Below are positions 47,185 through 59,392 of a stretch of DNA of 64,000 nucleotides, one piece after another; position 1 is the first letter of the stretch; every line of letters begins with the position of its first letter. This DNA is from Prillingera fragicola (lineage: Eukaryota; Basidiomycota; Tremellomycetes; Trichosporonales; Trichosporonaceae): assembly GCA_002335605.1 (NCBI GenBank), contig BEDY01000005.1, positions 62,001 through 126,000 of the forward strand, given 5' to 3'. The notes under the pieces are model-generated. The model worked only from the letters and a program-made list of their open reading frames with translations, did no database searches and was not told the DNA's origin. The position numbers were made by a program, and so were the translations under genes.

Positions 47185-48340
47185 ACCCGACAGCCACTTG
47201 GCGTTCATTGCGAATACCGAGCTCGTAGCTCCCTCGAGCGTTCGAGTGACGAAACGCGACGGGCACGCTGCACAAGCAGGCGCACGGCATTCGGCAGCGA
47301 CTACCCGCCAGGCTCCCTCCTCTCACAAACACATCTCTGGCACAGAAAGCAACTGTTGTACCATCGTACGTATTGTATGCCCAAGCAAGCTGCAGCCAAC
47401 CCGTGCCACACGGGCGTGCCACACAAGTCAGGTTTCCGGGATTCTCGTTCCCAGCCCGGGTTACTTTGCTCGCCCCCATTCGTCGACACTGGGCGTGACT
47501 AGCATGTACCGGGGTACAGGAGACGGTGACATGGATACTGACGGTGTCTACTGCCAATCTCGGATCTCGGATCAACGCTGACCTTGCTGGCGCTGAGCGG
47601 CTACCACTCACGCGTCTGCGAGTATTGACACTGTGACTGGGCGACAGCGTAAACTAATGCTGACGACTACGACCTCGCCACCATGCACACGATCTCTTGC
47701 AGAAAACCGACAAACGTTTATGAATTCCGGATAGCCCACCCGTCGTCGTCGTCGTCGTTATCTTGTTCTCTTGGCACTGACGCGCCGGACCGACACGCTG
47801 AGACCGGTGCGCACGGCCCGCGCCGTCGTCGTCGGCTAGCACAGCGCCTGCGCAGCAACCAGGGGGTGGGCGCAACTGTGCTTCTCTTGTGACGTTGGAG
47901 CTCGAGGCGCTGGAGCCCGGGGGCGTAAGAGGTGTGTGTGTGTGTGTGCTGTCTCAGATTGGGCTGTGTGGAGGGGAGGGTCTTGCGCTGGACGGTGGGC
48001 AGATCAGTGTGTGTGTGTTGATCGCAAGGGACGTCGCTCGGGAAGGAGTGTGTGTGGGCCGTGGGCGGTGCTGTGGTGGTGTTACGCGATCGGCACTCGC
48101 TGCGCCCCTGTGTGTCTCTGGCGGCAGGCGGCAGGCAGCAAGAGGGAAGGCGAGGGAAGGTAGGGAAGGCAGGAGGAGGAAGGAGCATGTCCCGAAGCAT
48201 CCTCCGTTCATGGAGGTTGTTCATGCTCTTTTTGACAACATCAAGCAGCTTATATACTCTCTCTCTCACTGCTCTTATTGCCCTCTTCGAGCCTTCTACT
48301 CTGACAGAACAAACAACCACCTCGACCACTCGGCAGTCAA
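47185..48340. other. Intergenic region with GT repeat and TATA box
   Basis: About 1.16 kb. Seen: a GT dinucleotide run at about 47932-47948, a TATATA element at 48251-48256 followed by CTCTCTCTCTCTC, some 90 bases before the next start codon. No gene supported on either strand. Confidence 0.5.
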
Positions 48341-49347
48341 ATGGCCACTGCACCTCTTGCCACACACTGCACCAGGCTACTCAAGCCAAAGAGAACAATC
48401 CCGACTCCAGTCTACAGCACCCTCAACATGACTACCACCTCCACACCATCGTCACCCGTCGCCTCGAACGGCTGCAACAACGCCGCGGGCAGCAGCGTCA
48501 TGCCGACGACGCACCGCTCATCACTCCCACCTCTCGCCACACTCGACCTCGGCCCTCGCCTCCCTCACACCCAGGCGCAGTGAGTCGCACTGGCCATGCC
48601 GGAGAACAAGACTGACAGCCCAGTACCCACCACCCCTGCAACATGCCACCCTCACCACCACCCAGCTCGTGCTGCCTCCCACACAGCATGCACGGCAGCA
48701 GCAGCACCCACACCGACTGCCGCACCTCTCCGCCAATCAGGCCCGTGCGATACATCCCCGAAGCGTCCAAGCACCTCCTCAAGCCAGAGTACCGGTGTGC
48801 CGCCCCGCGCAAGCTCTTTACCCGCAGTGCCAGCCCGCCTCATTTGGCGTGTCACTCTGCGCCCACCACTCGTCACTCGAACGGCGTGAACAGCATGCAT
48901 GCCAACACCGGCAGCTATTTCAGCAGCACCGCCCCGCTCCCCTCCCCGCCGTACGGAAACACTCTGTGCTTGTCCGCAGCAGCCTCCGAGGGCTGCCGCG
49001 AGTGCAACCCAACAGCACTCGCCACACCCACCAGCACGCAATTCTACCCTCCAGTCGAAACACCCTCGCATCCTCGCACCCACGTCCACATGGGCCATTC
49101 AAACAACTACGCCATCACTGGCCCCTCGCGGCACACAGCCCCCTCCTCCCCCCGCACCGCCACGGCACCATACCGACCCCGCCCACGTCCCCTCCGCGCC
49201 GCGCAGTCGGCACAGGAACTCCGCCGCCGCGGCCTCTCGGTGCTCGTCAGCGCGAGCGAGGTCGTGAGCCGCCTCCCCGTGCCGAGCGAGGAGGAGCGCG
49301 CCCAGCGCGCGCAGCAGGCGCCGAGGCGCAAGCCGTCTCTCCCGTAG
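48341..49347 (+). CDS. Unrecognised Pro/Ser/His-rich protein, 320 aa
   Basis: Two exons, 48341-48579 and 48624-49347, joined across a 44-nt GTGAGT intron with CTGAC next to the acceptor. An in-frame ATG at 48428 (291 aa) is an equally possible start. Most of the sequence is low complexity (Pro, Ser, Thr, His) and probably disordered. A better-conserved-looking block reads RPVRYIPEASKHLLKPEYRC in the second exon. The C-terminal 60 residues (AQSAQELRRRGLSVL and onward) look helical. No motif I recognise. The gene's TATA box and CT leader support it being transcribed. Moderate certainty that it is coding because one uninterrupted frame of 241 codons makes up exon 2. Confidence 0.5.
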
Positions 49348-50122
49348 CGCTCGGTGCTTCTGCGAGAGTTCGTGGATCGCCGCTTTCCCACTGTGCAACA
49401 ACCCCTGCTGGACGCGACACACGCATCGTCTCGGCTCGGGACCTGCCTCATTTCAGACACTTTGCAGACTGTAAAATCGATACTCGCTCAAAAAAGTCTA
49501 TACAAGCCGGACTCGACTGTAGACATGGACAGAAAAATGCCACATACAAGACTCGACGCATCTGCCTCATACATCTAGGCCCCCACGGCAACATACATCC
49601 AACTCGATCTCCATAGCCCACTGGAGCTAGCTGCCCATGCATTACATTTTTGTACCCTCTCGCCACTCCGCCAACCCCCCCGCCGAGAGCGCCAAGCATC
49701 GGCATGACGCAACACGGACGACAAGCAAGCATCTGGCGAAACCGAGTACACAGAAGACGAGACGGACATGCCGCGGTGAGACCCGGCTCACTGTGACACG
49801 ACCGCTTGTTCCTACCCTGGCGTAGTGTGCGTCCATGAAAGGCGGCTCGGCAGGTCAAGTCACATGAAGAGGTTTCCAGCCCGGGAAGAGGGGTGGCTGT
49901 TCGTTGTACCCCGTTCTGTGCAAGCTCCATGGCCGAGATGGCCAGACTCTGAGCTCGAGGGCGTCAGGCCGACCAAGCGTAGACAGGTTGATTAGCACGA
50001 CGCCGACTTCGTTTGAGGTGTGACTGTGAGAGAGTGTCAGAGATAAGATGTGGGCAGTCACCGTCAGCTGAGCAACTGCCTGCACACTGCAGAAAACACA
50101 ACAATACATGACGCACAGATCC
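49348..50122. other. Intergenic region, no supported gene
   Basis: About 775 bases between convergent genes; scattered short open frames without support. Probably 3' UTRs. Confidence 0.5.
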
Positions 50123-51362
50123 CTACTTTCCCTCGGCCGTCTCGGCAATGTCAACAGCGACGCCATCACTCTCCAGCCCAGCCTGGATGAACGCGAGGTC
50201 CCACAGCGCGAGGCGGGGGTCGCCGTAATTCTTGTTCTCATCCACGACACCAGCGAGGTGCGCAGCAACAGCCGCAGCATAGTCGGCGAGCTCGCGCTCG
50301 ACACCGGTGACCTTCCCCTCCTTGGTCGCGGGCGCGACGGCAGCCCCCTCGGCGGGGACGAGGGTGACGGTCCACGCGCGCCCGTGGTTGACGATCTGGA
50401 GCGTCCCGTTCTCGGCCGCAACGTACAGCTCGTTGGGCAAGCGCGAGTTACGCGGCGTGTCCGGGATAGCCCACGAAAGGACAAACGTGCCGTGCGCTGC
50501 GCTCCGGCCGGCCGGGGTCGGCATCTCGGCCGCCTGGCGCGCAGCCTCGACGCGCGTCGGGTTGCCGTGTGGGTCGCGCTCGGTGTTCTTGGCCGGGCGG
50601 CAGACGCCTACGAGCGTGTCGTGTGGCAGCATGTGGGCGCGGTGCAGCGACTTGTGCGCGATAATGTCCGCTGGGACCGCCGAGCCGGGCAGCACCGTGC
50701 GCAGGAGCGCGGCCCAGTGCACGCCGCCGTCGAGGAGGAACCCGCCCTGGTAGTCCGGGACGGTGCGCCAGCTTGTGCCGTGGTACGACGAGCCGTCGGG
50801 CAGCATCGTCTCCATGTGCATGCGCCAGTAGAGGACCGAGCCCATTTCCTTTTGCGCCAGCAGGTCGGCAGCATAGTGCAGCAGCGGCTCGTGGGCGTAG
50901 TCTGCTGTCAGCTCTCGACGCACCGGCGGACTCACTCTCGGCGACACGCCAGACGAGACCCTTGGGCTTCCACTCCTTTTCATACTCTTCGATCAACGCG
51001 AGCGCCTCCTTCACATCCCTGCCCAGGGGCTTCTCGCTGATGACATGCTTACCCGCCGCCCAGCACTTGCGGATCAAGCCCGGCTGCACGCCAATTGGCA
51101 GCACCGAGATGACAGCCTTGATAGACTCGTCAGCGAGCACGGCAGCGAGGCCGTCGTCGCCAAACTGAATAACCGGCGTGCCAGCGTTGGGCAGACCGCC
51201 GAGCTCGGCGGCCTTGGCGGCGAGGCCCGAGGCGGACTTCTCACTGCGCGACCAGATGGTGCCCACCGACAGGCCGGGGACGTTGAGGAGTGCCGGGAGG
51301 TACGAGTTTGAGGCAAAGAGGCCCGAGCCGAGGAGAGCGGCGGAGACGGGGGCTGCTGACAT
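50123..51362 (-). CDS. Gfo/Idh/MocA-family NAD(P)-dependent oxidoreductase, 401 aa
   Basis: Exons 51362-50936 and 50901-50123, with a 34-nt intron. The N-terminal Rossmann fold has the nucleotide-binding loop GSGLFASNSYLPALL at residue about 11, then AVISVLPIGVQ and the family lysine motif SEKPLGRD. After the splice the expected VAENYAHEPLL sequence appears, confirming the junction. The C-terminal alpha/beta domain has GGFLLDGGVHWAALLRTVLP, typical of dimeric sugar or inositol dehydrogenase-like enzymes. The substrate is unknown; fungal relatives include D-xylose and dihydrodiol dehydrogenases. No targeting signal. Confidence 0.83.
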
Positions 51363-51650
51363 TGTGACTAGAGGCGTGTACGATGAGGTGTGCACAGATG
51401 TGAGAGAGTGGAGTGTTAACAGCAGATGAGGTTGTGGAGAACGTGGTAATGGACAAATCTCCACTGCGGGGTTAACCTCCACATCGACTGCCGACGGCTA
51501 GACGCGGCAAGCGGCGCAAGCGTTCCTGGAAATGATCACCGAGTCGGGTTATGTCCACACCGGATCCTCGAGCTACAAGTCTAATGCATGCATACAATAG
51601 TTTTCTATACTCCCAGCGTCCAGCGCAGGTAGACGCAGTGTGGTGCTGCA

Positions 51651-54600
51651 CTAGTACAGCACAGAATACGCCTTGGCCATCTGGGCCAGCATCTCCCCTT
51701 CCCGCTTGCCCCAGCCTTGCATCACGGCACGCGAGACTTCGCGCATGCGCGTCGGGTCCACGCGCTTGACATTCATGGCGAGCGCAGCACTGACAGGTTT
51801 GTGGTCAGAGACATTCGTCTCGTACCGCCTGTACTCGAGCGGCTTGATCCGTGGCGTCTTGGTGTACAGCACACGGTCGCACCACGCTGGGATGCGGCGC
51901 TTTTCGCTGCTGTCATACTCGTCCGTGCCACGGTCGTACTTGTACGTCGGGGCAAAGTGGATGGGAGCTTCCGCAAAGGAGCGAAGGCGGAAGGCGTGGT
52001 TGGTGCGCATCTCCTTGCGGAGCTGGTCATGCTCTAGGAGGAATGGCAGGTCGCCGCTTTGCACGCTCGCGACGACGACCTCGCGGCGCTGGTCGATACG
52101 ATAGTTCAGGTCGCCGTTGAGAACCACCATCTCGTGGTCAAGAATGCCCGTGCCGTCTCCGCCGTGCACATACGGCAGCTGGTCGGCAGGCGGGAAGATG
52201 GCCTTGTCCTCGAGAATAGCCGCAATGTCGGCATTTCGTGCAGACTTGGACCGCTGGCCAGCAGCCAGATGCACATTGATAAAGCAAATCGAAGTGTCGT
52301 CGACAACCATGCGCGCGACAATGGCACCCTTGTTGCCGTAGATGCCTCCAATACCGCGCTTGACAGTCGTAATGCTCACGTCGCGGAGAGAATCGCGTTG
52401 GCTTTCTTTGACAAACATGCAGGTGAATAGACCGACGAGCTGTTCCGAGTGCACCATGTAGTAGCGTTCGTTGTGTGTCGCCTGGCGCACAGCCGATGTG
52501 AGCTTGTCCGCCCAGGCGCGATAGGCACCCGAAATGCGGTCGCTGGTGGCGCCGCCTTCCTTGCCCTTGCTTCCAAACAGCAGTGTTTCTAGTCGTCAGC
52601 CAAACCCAGCACGCGAGTACTCACTGGCTGTCAATTTCTTGTCCGTCAACGGAATGACCTCCTGGAAGCCAAACACAATGATATCCGGGCTATTCACGCT
52701 GTTGATAAGTTCCTCGAGGAACTGGGCATTCTGAATGCTGCCACTCAAGTCCGTAGGCTTGGCACTGTCAATGTTCCACGAACAGACAAGTGTCTGCAGC
52801 TCGCGGAAGTCGCAGTACTCGGGCTGTCGCTCCACCATTTGCGTGTCAATCCAATCCACTGCCAGCAATCCGTCCCATGCGCGCAGCATGTCACGGCTTA
52901 CACTCCAGAGGGCAAACCGGTTATTCAACTCGATCGAGTGCGAATCCACGAGCAAAGCGATGACGGGTTGGTCCGGAGATGCGGTCCAGATGTTGGTGGT
53001 CAACCATGGCTTCTCGCTAATGTCAAAGACATGAATCTGGCCTCGGCGGTTACCAGCCCACAGCCTCTCGCCAACACCCTCCAGAGCAAGGATATCAGTC
53101 TGCGAGATTTTGAGCACCTGGAGACACTCGATCTGGTCACCAGCCCCCCAGACGGAGACAAAGCCGCCCTCGTGTCCGATAAATACGACCTCGGGGTTCA
53201 TGGGCATAATAGTCGCACTGGTCGCCGAGCCTGTCCACTCGGTCGTGAGTATCGTCTGCACAGGCGGTACCGTGCCAAGCGCGCATGGCTCATAGACCCG
53301 CACTGTCGGACCGCGCGCACCAGACGCGTTGGTCGTGGAACGTACAGCCGGCGCAGTGGCCGTCCAGAGCTTGCCCTTGATCATCTTTGCAAAGGTAATC
53401 TTGTCCGAGATGCGCTGGGTGCGGATGACGCGAAAGTTGGCACTGCCGCGGCCTTCCTCGCCCTCAAGCACCTCCCACACGTTGATCTTGCCTGTTTCAT
53501 CGATTGTGACGATAAACTTTTCGTGGCGCAGAATGTGCGTCACGGCTGCGGCGTGTACGAATGCCTTGGATGCGGTGACTTCGCCAGTTTTAATGTCCAG
53601 CTCCCAGATATGGCCGTCCTTGTTACCACACCACAAGTAGCGGCCCTCGTGCGCCGTGCTGTACGATGGACGGAAGCCCATTGCCGTGATGCGCGGCTCC
53701 TTGGCGCGGAACTCGAGGCCAGTGTCGCGTGGGTCAACTTCCAGAATGGGCGTCTCAGAGCCCATCTGGGTGTCGTACACGCGCACGTGGTGGTGCGCCA
53801 CACAAGCCCACCGGCCAAACACGGCGTAGGCGCTGATACTCGAGTGATGGGTGGCGATCCGAATGTCAGGCACAAACTGAGGCGGGCGACGGTTGGCCTG
53901 AGTCGCGTTCGGGTGCTCATCCAACAGTCGCTGCGCCATAGAGCTCAGCGGCTGAGTAGGTCCCTCATCGCCTTCGTCGTCCGACCACGTCTCGGTTGAG
54001 GCGTTTTTCTTCATTGAAGCAGATGACGGTGCAGCTTCACTGCCGCGACGAGGAGGTGCAGCGTAGCCGCCCGTTCCAGGAGAGCTGACAGTATTGCCAC
54101 GCTTCAAAGACGCTCCCGCGAGGGCAACAGCAGCCGCGGCCGCAAACTTTCGCGACGGCGGAGGAGGTGGCTGGTACTCGCCGTGAACAGTGGCCTGCCG
54201 TTTGGGAAGGCGCGGTGGGGTTGATGAGGAAGGAGGAGCGTTCTTGCTGACAGACAGGGCGCGAGATCGCACGGCGTAGGGAACAGAAGCAGTCAGGGTC
54301 GCCGCAGTAGGCTTGTTTCCGGGAAGAGGTGGTGGCGGCGAAGAGCCTTGGGCCTGTGTAGCGACCGAAGTGGTAGACTTGGACTTGGGAAGAAGGGGCG
54401 GGCGGTATGCTAAAGACGCATCGACTGACCTTGGCGGCAGTTGGTCGGCCGCCAAAGGCGCAGCTGAGGCACCCACGGGCGTCGGGGGCGTCACGTCTAC
54501 AGCTGCCACAGTCGGCTTACGTTGGGGCAAGGGGGGCCGTGGGGACGCAGCTACATTGATGCTGGCTGGCGCAGACTTGACGACTGGCTCAGTCGAGTTG

Positions 54601-55896
54601 ACACTAGATGACGGAGAAGGTATCCGCTTGGGAGGCGGCGGAGCGGGTCGGTGTGCCGGAGACGCAGTACGCATACCCGCCGAAGGCATAGGGGACGTGG
54701 AGAGCGTGGACGCTTCAATCGGCTGAGGAGAGGCTGTCCGAGCAATTGGCGGCGCTGGCGCCGGGCCCCTCACTTTTGGATGTTGAGCGACTGGCTGAGC
54801 CAACTCCGCGGACGCTGGAGCCGGCTTGGGAGGAAGGATAGGCGCAGCAGCCACAGGCCTGACAGGTGCCGGCGGCTTGTCCGTCTTTGGTGGTGGAGCT
54901 GGAGGCTTCTCAGGAGTCGGTGCTGGTGCTGGTGACGCAGAAGGTGGCTCGTCAGGCAGCGCGGTCGGAATCCTAACTGGGCTTCTTGCCGCAGGCGAAC
55001 GCGCAGCTGGACCCAAGGAGCTGGTACTTGGTCCAGCCGCACTGACCAAGGTCGAGCTGGCTGGGAGAGTAGCCGCCGGCGCTGGCTGGCTGGTACTGGA
55101 GGACGGTTGGTTGCGACTCATGAGCGCTTCTACTGATGGACGAGAGACAGGCATTGGCCGGGCGCGTGCAGCGGACTGTGCGGTTGACCCGAATCGCTCC
55201 CTTAAAGCCTGGACAGACTGTAGATGATCCTTGTCATCGTCGGACCCGGAAGGCGACGAACTGACGTTGACGCCAGTGATACTAACGGAAGGCACGCTGT
55301 TCTTTTCGGATGGAGGCGATCCCGACGCAGCAGTAGCTGTGCTTTGCAAAGCAGACGAAGTCGCCGACCCGGAGGAAGTGGGAGCGGCGGGAGATTTGAG
55401 GACGACCTCTGCGGCAGCTGACTCGCCATTCTCAGGAGTGAGAGACGGCAGGGAAGGCTGCGCGTTTTCAGCAACATCTGGCTTTAGCGATGGGCGCAGG
55501 TCTGGCTTTGGGACGATTGGCGGTGGTGGACGCGTAGACGGTGTAACCGGACGTGATCCGGCATTCGAAGTCTGCCATTGTTAGCCGCTAATGCGAACCG
55601 TTAGACGTTATACGCACCACACTGGAACCCTCCTTCTGCGGCGCCGTCGTCTCAGAGTTTACAGAAGTCGTTGACATTGACGCCTTCGCCAACGCCGACG
55701 GTCCACCCAAGGACGGCGTCGTTGGTCGTGTTGAAGGCCGCGAGGACGTGGACTCTTTGTTGCGGTACGTGTTGATGCTGCCGTGCGTGTCATGTGCCAT
55801 GTTCTCAAACTTTGACCGCAGCGATGATATGGAGATATGATGGTGCTCCTCCTCGGTTCCATCCTCGTTGGTCTTGTGCTGATGCAGGTGCACCAT
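51651..55896 (-). CDS. WD40-like plus inositol polyphosphate 5-phosphatase protein, 1387 aa
   Basis: Phosphoinositide 5-phosphatase acting on PtdIns(4,5)P2 or PtdIns(3,4,5)P3-type lipids by family. Exons 55896-55618, 55571-52625 and 52588-51651. The first about 510 residues are Pro/Ser/Ala rich and disordered, with many PxxP segments. A beta-propeller-like region follows (about 510-900; GKINVWEV, YLWCGNKDGHIWEL). The catalytic domain (about 1000-1350) carries the family motifs FGFQEV, GDLNYRI (about 1234), PAWCDRVLY (about 1313) and SDHKPV (about 1336), all complete. The C-terminus is short and lacks a CAAX box, so membrane association must come from elsewhere. The second intron is 36 nt. Confidence 0.87.
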
Positions 55897-56527
55897 TGTG
55901 AGTGACGGTTGGACCGGCAGTGGGCGATGAAGGGGGAGGTGCAGGGTTCGTCGTTGATATTGAGTGTCGTTGAAATGTCGTTACGGGAACATGCTGGGTG
56001 CCTGCCCGCTGGCTGCTCTGAGCAATGCAATGAACGCGAAAGAATGAGAATGAAAGAAGGATGAGAGAGAAGAGTAGTAGAGTCACAATCAAGGAGGGTG
56101 CCAGGGTTGGAACATGGCGATGCTCACTACCCCGCATTTTACCCCACACCAGCGCACCTCTTGCCTCCCAGCCAGCGGCACAACCACCCCCCAGTGCAGC
56201 TCATTATCCTACTGAGTATGTCATATTTTGTGCACTCTGCGGCGTTCAGTTTCCTGCATGCATGGTACTGCAGCAACACCATAACAACAAAAAAATGACC
56301 TACGACTGCTGCCTGCTGGGCTGGGCTGGACGCGTCGCTCGGTCCCTAGCCACGAGGTTCCCGCATGTGGTCACCACGTGACTTGTTTATATACTCCACC
56401 CCCTTTAAATGTGGCCATCTACACCGTCCAGACGACCAGCGAGTCAGTCATCTAGAAAAGTAACGAGACATCTTGATACCTGCCTCTTACCCTCTCTCGG
56501 CACGTATACCACTTGGCCCGAACAGCA
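55897..56527. promoter_or_regulatory. Divergent promoter with CACGTG and TATA
   Basis: 631 bases between the 5-phosphatase gene and NAT1. CACGTG at 56375-56380 is followed eight bases later by TATATA at 56388-56393, about 135 bases before the NAT1 start. No coding region supported. Confidence 0.6.
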
Positions 56528-59261
56528 ATGTCGCACGCGCACGCGATACCAAAGCATCGTCAGCTCCCAGACAAGGAGGCAAAGCTCTTCAAGGAGGTCC
56601 TGGTAGGTTATTTCTTTGCAACATTCGACTATCCAACTGTCCGTCGTCCTGTCCCGAGCTCACACTGTCATCCCAGACCTACTACGAGCTCAAGCAGTAC
56701 AAGAAGGGTCTCAAGGCAGCAGACCAGATCTTGAAAAAGCACCCTAATCATGGAGGTGAGCTTATACACACCTGGTCTGTCCCGCTAACGGTGCAGAAAC
56801 TATTGCGTTGAAGGCGCTCACCCTCCACTCGTCCCTCCCCTTCCCTCCGACTGCCGCATCGCAGCCCAAGGTTGAGGAGGCCGAGGCCATGGCCCGACTT
56901 GCTGTCAAAAAGGACATGGGAAGCCACATAACATGGCACGTTCTCGGTATACTGGCCAAGACCCGTCGTGACTGGAACGAGGCGAGCAGGGCATTCGCCA
57001 TGGCACGCAGGCAGGACCCGGTAAGTTGCCACATGTGTATGCCAGCTCCTCTGACTCTCTAGGACAATATTCCCGTTATCCGCGACGCCATTGCTCTTGC
57101 TACCCACACACGCCAGTACCAGACCGCGATTGAGGCACGCCACCACTACCTCCTTCTCCGCCCTCAGATCCGCTCATCGTGGCTGGGTCTCATGATCGCG
57201 CACGAGCTCGCTGGCGACCTTGAGGAGGCATTGGCAGTGTTTGACGAGTACAGCAGTACGCTGCAGAAGGACGGCGCTACCTTTACCGAGAAGGCGCAGA
57301 TCCTTTTGCATGTCATCACGATCGCCATGGAGTTGGGTAAATGGGACGACGCACAGAGACGTTTGGAGAAGGGACTCGCCGACGGTACGATCAACACCCG
57401 CGGCGAGGTCAGCGAGCTCAAGGCCAAGATTCTCGTGGAGCTCGGCTCCAAGGACGAGGCCGAGATTGCATACCGTGCGCTTTTGGAGCAGAACGCCGAC
57501 AACCTCGACTACTACCGCCAGTTCTTGAGGAATCGGGGTCTCGACATTAGTCAGGAGCTGGACGACGAGTCGACTGCCAAGGTCCTCAAGGCCCTTGCCC
57601 AGTTCGGCGAGACCTACCCCCGGTCGTCGGCTCCCCGCCGCCTTGCTCTTGATGTTGCCAAGGGAGAGGAGTTCCGCAAGCTCGTCCGTGACTACATTGT
57701 CCGTGGTCTCGAGCGTGGCATCCCCTCGCTCTTTGTCGACGTCAAGGGTGTCTACCGCAACGCTCCCAAGATGACGATTGTTGGCGAGGTAGTCGAGGAC
57801 ATTGTGTCGACTCTCCAGGCCGACACTGGTCTTCACGGCGACGACACCGTCCCTCCCCCCACTACTCTTCTCTGGGCCTACTACTTCCTCGCCCTCCACC
57901 TGTCCCACCCCCTCAATGCCAGTCCCAACCACAAGCGCGCGCTTGAGCTCCTCGAGGTTGCGCTCAAGCACACCCCCACTCTTCCCGAGATCTACATGGC
58001 CAAGGCCAAGGTCCTCAAGCGTGCAGGTGACGTGCAGGCCGCTGCGCAGTCGATGGAGGACGCCCGCCTTCTTGACGGCCAGGACCGTTTCCTGAACGGC
58101 AAGTCGTCCAAGTACTGGCTGCGTGCTGGTGAGACCGCCAAGGCTGAGGAGCGTCTGACCATGTTCACAAAGGTGGACGTTGGCGCAGTCCAGGACCTCA
58201 CCGACATGCAGTGCTTGTGGTTCCTCACCGAGGAGGGTGACGCCCACCTCCGTAACGGCAACTACGGCATGGCCCTCAAGCGTTACCAGGCTCTTGTTGG
58301 CGTGTTCAGGGATTACGAGGACGACCAGTACGACTTCCACTCGTACTGCATGCGCCGCATGACCTTCAACGCCTACATTGCACTCATGCGCTACGAGGAC
58401 AAGATCAGGCAGCACCCTGACTTCCTGCACACTGCCCTCACCGCCATTGACATCTATGTGCAGCTCGCCGACGACCCCAGCATTGCCATTGAGAAGCTGA
58501 CCCCCGAGGAGGAGGCTGAGCGGAAAAAGGCCGCCAAGAAGGCCCAGAAGGCGGAGCAGAAGGCGCGCAAGGCAGCCGAGAAGACTGGCGACAAGAAGGA
58601 CGACGCGCCTGCGCCCGATCTCGACCCCCGCGGCGAGAAGCTCGCGCAGACCGAGACCCCGCTCGACGACGCCCTCAAGCTCTGGGAGCCCCTTGAGCGC
58701 AACCACCCCCAGAGGATAGAGACGTGGCTCGCTGGCTACGAGCTGCACATCCGAAAGGGCCAGTTTGCCGCTGCGCTCCGTGACCTCCGCGCTGCCCATG
58801 CCATTGACGCCAACGCACCCGGTCTCCTCCCTGCGCTCGTCCACTTCCGCCAGGCCATCGCCAAGGGCGACGTCCCCGCCGCCGTCGACGCAGCCATCCG
58901 CGAGGCCCTCCCCACCCTCGGCGACGACAAGCCCGTGGCTGAGCTCGCCGCAGCGGCTGCCGCCAGCACCGAGTCGGAGCGTATCCTCGGCGCGGCCCGC
59001 GCTTTGCGTGTCTCTGGCGCACCCGCCTCGGAGATCCGCAGCACGCTCACCCGCCTCGCTGCCTCCGACGTTCCCCCCTCCATCGAGGCCATGCGCGCCG
59101 CGCTTCTCATCCTCAAGCCCGACGAGGAGCGCGAGGCCCTCGCCAAGGCCTTCCACGAGAGGCTGCCCCTTGCCTGGGAGTTTGCGGGCAAGGACGAGCA
59201 GGCCGCCAGGGCAAAGGAGTTTGAGGCCCCGGCTGCCGTCGAGGGAAAGGCGGATGTGTAG
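56528..59261 (+). CDS. NAT1: NatA N-terminal acetyltransferase auxiliary subunit (NAA15/Nat1), 858 aa
   Basis: TPR-rich scaffold that anchors the NAA10 catalytic subunit to the ribosome for co-translational N-terminal acetylation. Exons 56528-56602, 56677-56755, 56797-57020 and 57063-59261. The opening (HAIPKHRQLPDKEAKLFKEVL, here residues 5 on) through LKQYKKGLKAADQIL is a family hallmark, followed by TPR helices such as WHVLGILAKTRRDWNEA and SSWLGLMIAHELAGD. A charged Lys/Glu region (about 600-640) before the C-terminal part is also typical. Length matches yeast and human NAA15 (850-866). Introns are confined to the first fifth. Codon use is highly biased in the long last exon. Confidence 0.92.
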
Positions 59262-59392
59262 GCGCATGATGCATGAGTAGATACTGCTAGCGGGGTGTGG
59301 TTGCATGTGGTAATAGGAGACAAGGTGTCTCTCCATTGTGCATACTCGGTGAATCCTACACATTACTGGCTCTGTACAGGGTGGGGGCATGT

